From contig NZ_CANLYI010000009.1 of NCBI RefSeq assembly GCF_947495255.1, positions 62,001 to 126,000 on the forward strand: 64,000 nucleotides of DNA, given 5' to 3'. Both the position numbers and the translations under genes were made by a program. The notes beneath the pieces were generated by a model that was not told where the DNA came from, made no database searches, and saw only the letters and a list, made by a program, of their open reading frames with translations. This DNA is from an uncultured Winogradskyella sp. Its GTDB lineage: Bacteria > Bacteroidota > Bacteroidia > Flavobacteriales > Flavobacteriaceae. Positions 28,441-36,691 of the stretch are shown one piece after another; position 1 is the stretch's first letter; each line of letters opens with the position of its first letter.

Positions 28441-28842
28441 ATGAATTTAAAAAAGAGATTTGGTTATATATTATTAATGTATATATTTTTTTCAAGTTGT
28501 ACTAATTTGGATGATAACACAATCGATGATATAGTTATATATCAAGACCAAAATACGACTATAACCTTATTAGGTGTTGAAGATAATAGATGTCCAACAG
28601 AGGTAATATGCTGGTGGCAAGGTAATGCTGCCATCGACATGAGAATTGAAAAAGATAATGAAACATTATATTTTACTCTAAATACGGCTGGAGAAATTTA
28701 TGCTGGTACAAACTATTTCGAAAGCATATCTATTTTAGACCTTAATATTGAGTTAATTGACCTACAACCATACCCTGAAGAAGAAGATACGACTTACTCT
28801 CTTTATGACTATAATGTTGATTTAGAGGTTATTTATGAATAG
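28441..28842 (+). CDS. Small lipoprotein of unknown function
   Basis: 133 residues. A lipoprotein signal ends at C20 (Y-I-F-F-S-S-C). The mature part contains 'D-N-R-C-P-T-E-V-I-C-W-W-Q-G-N-A', a pattern of two Cys with a Trp and G-N-A that recurs in many small flavobacterial lipoproteins and may form a disulfide. Nothing points to a function. It lies 67 bases after thrC but is probably a separate unit. Confidence 0.75.
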   Translation: MNLKKRFGYILLMYIFFSSCTNLDDNTIDDIVIYQDQNTTITLLGVEDNRCPTEVICWWQGNAAIDMRIEKDNETLYFTLNTAGEIYAGTNYFESISILDLNIELIDLQPYPEEEDTTYSLYDYNVDLEVIYE

Positions 28843-28875
28843 ATATATATATTTAAACATTAGTCTTTTCTTAAT

Positions 28876-29226
28876 ATGCAAAAAAACCTTTACACTATCT
28901 ACGTTATAGAACTTTCTAAACGTGTTTTTACAGAAAATACGAAGTTTAGAAAAGCTAATCCGCAGTTTAATGGTGTTTTAGAATGTTTATACGTAGGTAT
29001 GACGAGTAAAACTCCAAAGGAACGATTCCTTCAACATAAAACAGGTCATCGTAATAAAAAAGGGTATAAAATTTCTTCGAATATTGTTGAGAAATATGGC
29101 ACATATTTGCGTCCAAGTTTATTCAATCATATAGATCCTTTTTTTACAAGAGCCGATGCTCTTAAAGCTGAAGAACAAATTACATTAGAATTAAGACGCG
29201 AGGGTTACGCTGTTTGGTCTAATTAA
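28876..29226 (+). CDS. Stand-alone GIY-YIG-like nuclease domain protein
   Basis: 116 residues. 'Y-V-I-E-L' at 9-13 and 'L-Y-V-G-M-T' at 38-43 stand for the GIY and YIG strands. R50 and H54 in 'P-K-E-R-F-L-Q-H' follow at the usual distance, and 'A-E-E-Q-I-T-L-E-L-R' near the end could supply the metal-binding Glu. The insertion between the two strands (about 25 residues) is longer than usual. Proteins like this are often single-domain nucleases of unknown substrate. Its last 4 bases overlap the convergent bshA stop. Confidence 0.7.
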   Translation: MQKNLYTIYVIELSKRVFTENTKFRKANPQFNGVLECLYVGMTSKTPKERFLQHKTGHRNKKGYKISSNIVEKYGTYLRPSLFNHIDPFFTRADALKAEEQITLELRREGYAVWSN

Positions 29227-30359
29227 ACAACCATAAATTTCTTTAAAGTTTCCTCATAAATGGCTTCGTACATAGGAACAATATTTCTAAGGTCGAATTT
29301 TCGAGACTGTGTTTTTGCATTGGCCTTAAATTGATTTAATGTATCTAAATCAGATAAGATTTTTACAGCATTTGCAGACATATCTTTTATTGCACCAACA
29401 TCACTTAAATAACCAGAAAAACCGTCTTCATTTACTTCAGGTAATCCACCAGTATTAGTAGAAATAACAGGAACACCACTTGCCATAGCCTCAAGAGCTG
29501 CTAAACCAAAACTCTCTGTCTTTGAAGGCAATAAAAACAAATCGCTAAAACAAAGAATTCTATCAATTTCATTACTATTTCCTAAAAATATAACGCGATC
29601 AGTAATTCCTAATTCTTCAACTAATAGCTCTGCTCCTTCTTTTTCTGGACCTTCACCAACTAACATTAGTTTTGCGGGTAATTCCTTTTGAATATTATAA
29701 AAGATTTTAATCACATCAGGTATGCGTTTTACTTCCCTAAAATTACTAATATGAGTAATAATACGTTCATTATCATCTGCCATCATAGCACGTTGACAAT
29801 CTGTGAAATTATGCTCTTGTTTTTCTAAATCTATAAAATTAGGAACTACATGAATGTCTTTTTTAATATCAAATAAACGTAATGTATCTTTCTTTAAACT
29901 TTCGGATACTGAAGTAACAGCATCTGATTTGTTAATACTAAAAGTTACTGCAGGTTTGTAAAATGGATGACTTCCTACCAATGTAATATCTGTACCATGT
30001 AAAGTCGTTACAATAGGAATATAAATACCTTCGTCTTTTAACATTTGTTGCGCCATATAAGCCGCATAAGCATGAGGAATAGCATAATGAACATGTAACA
30101 ATTCTATACCATATAACTTCACCATATCTACTAATTTACTAGATAACGCTAACTCATATGGCTGGTAATGAAACAGTGGGTATTCTGGGACGTGTACTTC
30201 ATGAAAATGAACATTGCTACTCAACAATTCTAGTCGTACTGGCTGACTATAAGTAATAAAATGAATTTCGTGACCACGTTTTGAAAGCTCTAAGCCTAAT
30301 TCCGTTGCAACTACTCCACTTCCACCAAATGTTGGGTAACAAACTATTCCTATTTTCAT
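29223..30359 (-). CDS. bshA: N-acetyl-alpha-D-glucosaminyl L-malate synthase BshA
   Basis: 378 residues, a GT4 glycosyltransferase with the BshA-specific start 'I-G-I-V-C-Y-P-T-F-G-G-S-G-V-V-A-T-E-L'. Other features are 'H-V-H-Y-A-I-P-H-A' near 100, 'T-T-L-H-G-T-D-I-T-L-V-G' and the C-terminal 'E-S-F-G-L-A-A-L-E-A-M' E-x7-E-type motif. It joins UDP-GlcNAc and L-malate in the first step of bacillithiol synthesis, so the cell probably uses bacillithiol as its main small thiol. A TACTTTTG -7 element (30372-30379, minus strand) lies a few bases before the start, which suggests a very short leader. The other bsh genes are not in the window. Confidence 0.95.
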   Translation of the reverse strand: MKIGIVCYPTFGGSGVVATELGLELSKRGHEIHFITYSQPVRLELLSSNVHFHEVHVPEYPLFHYQPYELALSSKLVDMVKLYGIELLHVHYAIPHAYAAYMAQQMLKDEGIYIPIVTTLHGTDITLVGSHPFYKPAVTFSINKSDAVTSVSESLKKDTLRLFDIKKDIHVVPNFIDLEKQEHNFTDCQRAMMADDNERIITHISNFREVKRIPDVIKIFYNIQKELPAKLMLVGEGPEKEGAELLVEELGITDRVIFLGNSNEIDRILCFSDLFLLPSKTESFGLAALEAMASGVPVISTNTGGLPEVNEDGFSGYLSDVGAIKDMSANAVKILSDLDTLNQFKANAKTQSRKFDLRNIVPMYEAIYEETLKKFMVV

Positions 30360-30514
30360 ATGTTCTTAATTCAAAAGTATTTAAAGTTAAATGTCAGTTT
30401 GTAGTCGTAATCTATTCTGAATGCTTTCTAACTTCTATAACAATATTTAAAGTTATTGGTTTTGAGTAATTCATGCCTGCACTTTAATACCTTTTTAACT
30501 TTCAATTTTAATTG

Positions 30515-33472
30515 TTATTCTATAATTGCCTCATAAATAAGACGTTGAATTTCGGTTCTAATATTTTCTCGTAGTAACAAGTTTTTACCTGCTTTAGGAT
30601 AAGTTCTGTTAGCTAAAAATATATAAACAATTTCTTCTTCTGGGTCAGCCCAAGCGTAGGTACCAGTAAAACCTGAATGTCCAAAACTAGTCATAGAAAT
30701 ACATCCACAAGTTGGACCTGTATCACCCAATTGAGGTTTATCAAAGCCTATTCCTCTTCTATTATCACTTTCGCAATAATAACAGTGATTAAATTTATCT
30801 ATCGTTTCACTTTTTAGATAGCGTTTTCCTCCATAAAACCCTTTTTGCAAATACATCTGCATAATTTTGGCTACGTCATTAGCATTACTAAAAACACCTG
30901 CATGTCCTCCTACACCATTTTGCATAGCTGCTCCCATATCATGCACATAACCATGTACTTTTTTATAACGATAATAATCGTCTATTTCTGTAGGCACAAT
31001 ATCTTTTAAACTGAATTTTTTACGTGGATTATAAGTAGTGTAATTTGCTCCTAGTGATTTATAGAAGCGATCTTGCGTAATCTCACTAAGTGGTTTATCA
31101 TAAAAGCCTTCAAGATATTTTTTAAGTATATAATATGGTAAATCACTATAGCGATAGCGTAATGTAGAAAGCAAATCACTTTCTCTTATAATTTTCTGTA
31201 TGGAATCTTGATAATCGTTACGCATAAAAAGCGTGTTAGTCACTTCAACTTCAAAACCTTTTGTCCGTGTTTTTCTATAATACTTAGGGTCTGGTTTTTT
31301 GGTAACTGAATCTAAAGTGGCATAATAAAAAGGGACCCAAGGTTTTAATTGTGCATAATGAGACAGCATTTTCTTTAAGGTAATATTCTTCTTATTCGTC
31401 GTTTTAAATTCTGGCATTAAATTTCCCAATTTATCATCTAATGATACAGAACCTTGTTCCTCTAGCTCCATTAAAACTGGCAGTGTAGCTAATATTTTTG
31501 TTAAAGACGCAACATCATAAATATCATCAAAATCAACTTTATTCTTCTTAGAATACGTATGGTAACCAAAGTTTTTATTATAAATAACTTTCCCTTTTCT
31601 GGCTACTATTAATTGAATACCAGGAGTCATTTTACCATTTACAGCATGGTTGGCCACTGAATCTATTCTACTTAATAATTTAGAATCCATACCAACGCGC
31701 TCTGGCAAACCGTAACTTAAATTCATTAAAGAGTTATAAGTTTCACCTGTACCGACCGGAAAAAACTGACCTGTACTCACAGGCAATTTTCCTTTTGCTG
31801 CAATTGCACCAAAAATAAGTTGAGCTGATTTTTCTTGACCAATCTTACTATTTTGATAACTCATAACAATACCTTCTATATTTTCTACAGAAAGCAAATC
31901 GTTTAAAGCGTAAGGCCTTGCAAAAACATCTAAAATTATGGTATTCGTTCTCGCAATTTCGTACAGCCATGCCATTTCCTTTTGAGAAAATTTAAATCCC
32001 TTCCATGGATTAGCGTTAGACTTATGAAAACCTACAACAACGGTATTATAATTTTGAAGTTTTGTTATTATCTCATCAAGCTTCTCTGCTTTGATCTCGT
32101 GAACTTTTGTATATTTTTTTAATTCTTCTAAAAAGGCAGAACCAGAATCGTCACCAAGTGAAACATAAGCAACTTTCTTAGTTTCTAAATCCCTAAGTGG
32201 TAATATTGAATTTGAATTTTTTACTACTGTAATGGCATTTTCCATGAGTTCTTCATAGAGTGCATCATCTTTAAGTCTGTTTAAATCTTTTTCTAAATTG
32301 TAGATTCCAATTGGCGAATAGTTGTTTAATCCTACTTTATATTTCGCCATTAATATTTTCTTTACCGAATGTGCTAAACGCTCTTCAGTAATAGTTCCAT
32401 TATTAAAAGCTTCAACAAATTTAGCGATACCTTTTTCTGGGTTTTCAGACATTAGCATCACATCATTTCCTGCTAAAAATGCCATTAAATCAATTTCGCC
32501 TCCTTTAATTAGACTTTTCTTATTTGTTCCATCTACGCCTTTTTCCACATAATCTGCAGCACCTTTCATAGTTAAGGCATCTGTAAATATTAAACCATTA
32601 AAGCCTAATTGTTCTTTTAAAATATCTGTAACTATATGCTTAGATAAAGAAGAAGGAAAACCTCTTCTCTTTTCCAAACTAGGGACATTTAAATGCGCAA
32701 CCATAACGCTAGCTAAACCTTGCTTAATCAGTTTTCTATAAGGATATAGCTCAATAGAATCAATTCGTTGTGCACTAAAATTAATAGTTGGCAATTTTAA
32801 ATGCGAATCTTCTTCAGTATCTCCATGACCAGGAAAGTGTTTTGCATTTGCTAATGTACCGGCACTTTGCATCCCTTTCATAAAAGCCAAACCTTTATCC
32901 GTTACATTATCTCTATCTTCTCCAAAAGAGCGATTTCCAATAATTGGATTATTAGGATTGGTATTAATATCTACAGCTGGTGCAAAATTAAAATGTACAC
33001 CAAGGCGTTTGCAATGTTCACCAATCTGTCTTCCTGTTTGCTCTACTAATTTATCATCTGAAATAGCACCAAGTGTCATATTCCACGGAAAAGCGTACGT
33101 AGAATCTAAACGCATGCTCAAACCCCATTCTGCATCCATACCAATTAATAAAGGAATTTTAGAAGCAGCTTGTAACTCGTTATTTAATTTTGCTTGGCGA
33201 ACTGGTCCACCATTAGAATATATTAAACCACCAATATGCTGGTTTTTTATAAGACTAGCAATGCCATTTTCGTGAGTTTTTCCTTTATTTGAAAAGACCT
33301 GCACCATAAATAATTGGCCAACCTTTTCATTAATAGACATGGAATTATAAAGACTATCTACCCATTGTTTTTGTTGGACAGAATCTTTGGTTTGAAGTGG
33401 TTTTATTGAATAATCTTGTGCAAAATTAAACTGAAAACAACCACATATAAGGAAAAGAAAAAAGTAACGCAT
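30515..33472 (-). CDS. GH3 beta-N-acetylhexosaminidase (NagZ-like) fused to a beta-lactamase-like serine hydrolase
   Basis: 985 residues from the ATG; a TTG two codons upstream is less likely. A signal peptide (about 1-19) directs it to the periplasm or surface. Residues about 35-390 are a GH3 domain with the NagZ signature 'K-H-F-P-G-H-G-D-T' at 211-219 and a nucleophile region 'F-T-D-A-L-T-M' near 297. A C-terminal GH3 alpha/beta part follows (about 410-580). Residues about 610-985 are a class C beta-lactamase/PBP-type domain with S-x-x-K ('A-S-L-T-K') and 'G-H-S-G-F-T-G-T' as the third box. The hexosaminidase would remove GlcNAc from muropeptides; the second domain may cleave the peptide or an ester. 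The fusion is known in Bacteroidota. Confidence 0.9.
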   Translation of the reverse strand: MRYFFLFLICGCFQFNFAQDYSIKPLQTKDSVQQKQWVDSLYNSMSINEKVGQLFMVQVFSNKGKTHENGIASLIKNQHIGGLIYSNGGPVRQAKLNNELQAASKIPLLIGMDAEWGLSMRLDSTYAFPWNMTLGAISDDKLVEQTGRQIGEHCKRLGVHFNFAPAVDINTNPNNPIIGNRSFGEDRDNVTDKGLAFMKGMQSAGTLANAKHFPGHGDTEEDSHLKLPTINFSAQRIDSIELYPYRKLIKQGLASVMVAHLNVPSLEKRRGFPSSLSKHIVTDILKEQLGFNGLIFTDALTMKGAADYVEKGVDGTNKKSLIKGGEIDLMAFLAGNDVMLMSENPEKGIAKFVEAFNNGTITEERLAHSVKKILMAKYKVGLNNYSPIGIYNLEKDLNRLKDDALYEELMENAITVVKNSNSILPLRDLETKKVAYVSLGDDSGSAFLEELKKYTKVHEIKAEKLDEIITKLQNYNTVVVGFHKSNANPWKGFKFSQKEMAWLYEIARTNTIILDVFARPYALNDLLSVENIEGIVMSYQNSKIGQEKSAQLIFGAIAAKGKLPVSTGQFFPVGTGETYNSLMNLSYGLPERVGMDSKLLSRIDSVANHAVNGKMTPGIQLIVARKGKVIYNKNFGYHTYSKKNKVDFDDIYDVASLTKILATLPVLMELEEQGSVSLDDKLGNLMPEFKTTNKKNITLKKMLSHYAQLKPWVPFYYATLDSVTKKPDPKYYRKTRTKGFEVEVTNTLFMRNDYQDSIQKIIRESDLLSTLRYRYSDLPYYILKKYLEGFYDKPLSEITQDRFYKSLGANYTTYNPRKKFSLKDIVPTEIDDYYRYKKVHGYVHDMGAAMQNGVGGHAGVFSNANDVAKIMQMYLQKGFYGGKRYLKSETIDKFNHCYYCESDNRRGIGFDKPQLGDTGPTCGCISMTSFGHSGFTGTYAWADPEEEIVYIFLANRTYPKAGKNLLLRENIRTEIQRLIYEAIIE

Positions 33473-33581
33473 TGACAATATTTTATCGTTTTATTTAAGG
33501 TAACGAATATTGTGCCAAATTAGCATTTTTAAGAGGAAGAATAAAGACTTTAAGATAGAATTATAAAGAAGTTTTATACAA

Positions 33582-34967
33582 TTAATCTTTAATGAACTTA
33601 AAGCCAATCCCAAGATAATTTGCACTTAAGCCAGAGTTACGTTGGTAATAATTGTATTTAAAATCTATACTCTTTAATCCAAATTTAAAAATATGAACTT
33701 TTGTAAAAATATCTGTGTAACTCAAACCAAATCCATATTGACTGGCATTAAATTTAGACAAGTCATAATCTGAGGTATAATACTTATCTGTTGACAAATG
33801 CGAATCATAAGGCGCAAAATAATCAGATTCCGTTTGGTTATAATATCTATAAGAAGGATATAAAGTGAATTTTGTTGAAAGCTTTATCGGAACTTCTAGA
33901 TTGAATGTATGGGACTGAATTCCCCAATCATCTGAATAAAATCTGTAATACGTTCTAAGTACAAACACCTCGTTTAAATAATAATTTAATCTAAAACCAA
34001 AAGGTACTTTCAATCTGCTTGAAGGTAATCTTTCAATATCATCTGCTAAATGAAAAACATCCGTATTACTTTTAGAAGTATAATTTGGAATACTTGCAGC
34101 ATTACCAATATAATAATTATCTACATCTGAGAAATAAACACGTTGCAACGGATTCCCTAGCCAACCTTGCTGTTTCACAATATCTAAAAAGATAGAAAAC
34201 TGAGCATTTTTACTTAATATTTGTGATAAACTTAAAGATAGTGAGTAAGAGTTTCTTGCTTTGTCTTTTATTACTTCAAATCCATTAATAGGACTCCAGT
34301 CTGTAGACGTATCACCAAATTCATCTAATATTGAAACTCCATAAAAATAACCTTGGCTTAAATCACCATTGACATCGTCATAAGCATTTAACTCTGTTGG
34401 GTAAATAGGATTCCAAGTATCTAAATAGACTTTTCCACTTATACCTAACGTGGTATTCTTTTCATTAAATAACTTAGTTAACCCACCTCCAAAACCAATG
34501 GATGTATAATCGTATTCTGCTGCAAAAGAAACATCTGCATTCCAAATGGTATTTCTATCATCTGAGCTATGTGAAAAATCGGCATTTAAACTAGTCCAAA
34601 CATCAGAAGCAGAAGCTCCAGAAGACGTTACCCAAGGACTCCCTTGATAAGAAGCACCTGAAAGGTCAAAAGGATTTCCATTACTAGACGATGCAGAGGT
34701 ATAAGCTGAAAAACCAACATCTACCGTAAGTACATCATCTGCGTTTAATGGCATACTCACCACAATTGTACCTGTTAAATCTGTTAACTCTTCTGTTCCA
34801 ATTCCACCAGTTACTGATGCATTGTTACCTTCTTGAGCATAATAACTACTTAAAAAATCGACTTCGGCAGTTTCTAAAACTCTTTTTTTATAAACATTGG
34901 TTGAGTCTTGCTGTGCAAATGAAAACCCAAAAAGTGAAATAAACACAAAAAATAAGATGTTCCTCAT
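33582..34967 (-). CDS. DUF3570 outer-membrane protein, last gene of the ApbE operon
   Basis: 461 residues from the ATG that opens a signal peptide (R-N-I-L-F-F-V-F-I-S-L-F-G-F-S-F-A-Q). A longer frame upstream would overlap the DUF4266 gene and hide the signal. The mature part is rich in alternating aromatic/polar strands and ends 'Y-L-G-I-G-F-K-F-I-K-D', as expected of an outer-membrane beta barrel. The family is DUF3570, function unknown. Near the N-terminus are two S-G-A-S motifs, at 103-106 (preceded by D101) and 116-119, which resemble the [ST]-G-A-[ST] target of ApbE. It starts 13 bases after the DUF4266 gene. A role in envelope redox chemistry is inferred from these neighbours. Confidence 0.8.
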   Translation of the reverse strand: MRNILFFVFISLFGFSFAQQDSTNVYKKRVLETAEVDFLSSYYAQEGNNASVTGGIGTEELTDLTGTIVVSMPLNADDVLTVDVGFSAYTSASSSNGNPFDLSGASYQGSPWVTSSGASASDVWTSLNADFSHSSDDRNTIWNADVSFAAEYDYTSIGFGGGLTKLFNEKNTTLGISGKVYLDTWNPIYPTELNAYDDVNGDLSQGYFYGVSILDEFGDTSTDWSPINGFEVIKDKARNSYSLSLSLSQILSKNAQFSIFLDIVKQQGWLGNPLQRVYFSDVDNYYIGNAASIPNYTSKSNTDVFHLADDIERLPSSRLKVPFGFRLNYYLNEVFVLRTYYRFYSDDWGIQSHTFNLEVPIKLSTKFTLYPSYRYYNQTESDYFAPYDSHLSTDKYYTSDYDLSKFNASQYGFGLSYTDIFTKVHIFKFGLKSIDFKYNYYQRNSGLSANYLGIGFKFIKD

Positions 34968-34980
34968 TAGATACCTATTA

Positions 34981-35190
34981 TTAATTACAACCACATCCAC
35001 CACCAGACTTACCACCATTTGCTCCTGATGCAGCTTCTCTATAGACTTGATAACTCGTTTCAAAGCGATCAAATTTCTTCTGAGCTAAAGCCATATCTGG
35101 ATCACTTAAATTTACTTTCTCGTATTCTTTTACAGCCACACAAGATGAAAGTGTTGTTGTAATTAAGGCGATAATTAATAGCTTTTTCAT
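34981..35190 (-). CDS. DUF4266 mini-lipoprotein with Gly/Cys tail
   Basis: 69 residues. The lipoprotein signal ends at C17 (T-T-T-L-S-S-C-V-A-V). A conserved-looking helix follows (K-V-N-L-S-D-P-D-M, then 'F-E-T-S-Y-Q-V-Y-R-E-A-A'). The protein ends in a glycine-rich tail with two Cys, 'G-G-K-S-G-G-G-C-G-C-N', which is the hallmark of DUF4266. The tail could bind a metal or undergo thiol exchange with the thioredoxin encoded upstream (inference). It lies between apbE (2 bases) and the DUF3570 gene (13 bases), so the four genes form one operon. Its small size makes it easy to miss. Confidence 0.8.
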   Translation of the reverse strand: MKKLLIIALITTTLSSCVAVKEYEKVNLSDPDMALAQKKFDRFETSYQVYREAASGANGGKSGGGCGCN

Positions 35191-35192
35191 AA

Positions 35193-36176
35193 TTACTCTT
35201 TGTTTTGTAATTCTATATTTGATGAAGATACAATTTTATTGTCTTGGTTAACAATAATGCATTCAACTCCTTTTAATTGATTTATAAAGTTTAAGCCAGC
35301 TTCTTCTCCCATCACAAATACTGACGTTGCTAAAGCATCTGCTAATTCTGCATTTTTTGTAAAAATAGTAACACTTAAAATTCCTGTGGCTGGATAGCCA
35401 GTTCTTGGATCAATAATATGTGAATATAATACATCATTAAAGGTAATATACTTTTCGTAATTACCAGAAGTTACAACGGCACTATTTGTAACTGGCATCC
35501 AAGAAAACACTTTTTCTTTATTCAGCGGGTTCACAATAGCAACCATCCATTCTTTTCCATTAGGTTGTGTTCCCCAAGTATTTAAATCACCAGAAGCGTT
35601 AATTATACCTGCTACCACACCTGAACTCATAAGTAAAGATTTAGCCTTATCTGCAGCATAACCTTTACCAATTGCTCCAAAGCCAATTTTCATACCTTTG
35701 AGCTTCAAAAACACAGTTTGTTTCTCTATATCTAAAACAATGTTTTCATAACCTACTTTCTCAACAGATTTTGTAATGGCTTCTTCTGAAGGCATTTTGG
35801 TCATAGAGCCATCAAATTTCCAGATTTTATCCATTGAAGCATAGCTAATATCAAAGGCTCCATCTGTGAGTTTCGAAATCTTTAAAGCACGTTGAATCAG
35901 TTGAAATAATTCCGAATCAACTTTTACAGCTTCTATACCTGCAGCCTTATTTATTTGAGTTGTTTGTGAGTTTTCATCCCAAGAAGAAATGAGACGTTCA
36001 ATTCTTGAAATTTCATCAATAGCTGATGAAATATATTGTTGTCCTTCTATAGAATCATTTGCCACGACAGAAATATCGAAGCGACTTCCCATTAATTTTA
36101 GAGATTTTGAATATACATCTTGACCATAGCCTAACGTATAAATAAAGACACTTAGTATGAAAAGTTTAATCTTCAA
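35193..36176 (-). CDS. apbE: ApbE-like FAD:protein FMN transferase
   Basis: 327 residues with a signal peptide (I-K-L-F-I-L-S-V-F-I-Y-T-L-G-Y-G-Q). Family motifs are 'L-M-G-S-R-F-D-I' at the start of the mature part, 'G-A-I-G-K-G-Y-A-A-D-K-A', 'I-N-A-S-G-D-L', 'H-I-I-D-P-R-T-G-Y-P' and the metal-site segment 'A-D-A-L-A-T-S-V-F-V-M-G'. ApbE enzymes attach FMN covalently to Ser or Thr of exported proteins. The start is a TTG that overlaps the end of the thioredoxin gene by 11 bases; the next in-frame ATG would remove the signal peptide, so the TTG is preferred. The likely substrate is another product of this operon. Confidence 0.9.
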   Translation of the reverse strand: MKIKLFILSVFIYTLGYGQDVYSKSLKLMGSRFDISVVANDSIEGQQYISSAIDEISRIERLISSWDENSQTTQINKAAGIEAVKVDSELFQLIQRALKISKLTDGAFDISYASMDKIWKFDGSMTKMPSEEAITKSVEKVGYENIVLDIEKQTVFLKLKGMKIGFGAIGKGYAADKAKSLLMSSGVVAGIINASGDLNTWGTQPNGKEWMVAIVNPLNKEKVFSWMPVTNSAVVTSGNYEKYITFNDVLYSHIIDPRTGYPATGILSVTIFTKNAELADALATSVFVMGEEAGLNFINQLKGVECIIVNQDNKIVSSSNIELQNKE

Positions 36177-36603
36177 AAGACACTATTTTTTCGAAATACT
36201 TAGTTGGTGTTGTTTTCTCGTAGCCTAAACTACCTAGTTCATTTCCATCGGAATCTAAAATTACAACAAATGGAAAATATCCATTTTTATTGTATTTCTC
36301 GGCTAAAGCATTATTGTGTTCTTGTTGCTCTGTAGTTAATTTATTATTCTTGCGTCTAGGAAAATCTGCTTGTAGCATTACAAATTTATCTTCAGCCAAA
36401 TCTTGAAATTCTTGAGTACTCCAAACTTCTCTATCTAATTTAATACATGGTGCACACCAATCTGAACCTTGAAAAACGAGAACGATTATTTTATCACCAT
36501 CAGAAGCCAATTCTTTAGATGTTTCAAAATCAGTTTGCCAATCTTGCGAATATGCTTGAATTGAAAGAAACAGAAATATTATAAAAAGGAGTTTTGTTTT
36601 CAT
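36166..36603 (-). CDS. Secreted thioredoxin-family protein, first gene of the ApbE operon
   Basis: 145 residues with a signal peptide (K-L-L-F-I-I-F-L-F-L-S-I-Q-A-Y-S-Q). The mature part is a short thioredoxin fold of the DsbD-gamma/'thioredoxin_7' type: 'V-F-Q-G-S-D-W-C-A-P-C-I-K-L-D', with the Cys pair in W-C-A-P-C, then 'F-V-M-L-Q-A-D-F-P-R' and a cis-Pro region 'G-Y-F-P-F-V-V-I-L-D'. It probably delivers or removes electrons in the envelope. Its end overlaps the apbE start, so translation is coupled. Confidence 0.88.
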   Translation of the reverse strand: MKTKLLFIIFLFLSIQAYSQDWQTDFETSKELASDGDKIIVLVFQGSDWCAPCIKLDREVWSTQEFQDLAEDKFVMLQADFPRRKNNKLTTEQQEHNNALAEKYNKNGYFPFVVILDSDGNELGSLGYEKTTPTKYFEKIVSFED

Positions 36604-36691
36604 AGTGCAAAGTTTATTATATAACTATTATTAAACGTAAACACTTCCTATAAATTATAATTACATAAAGTAATTGATGTGTGTTTATGGT

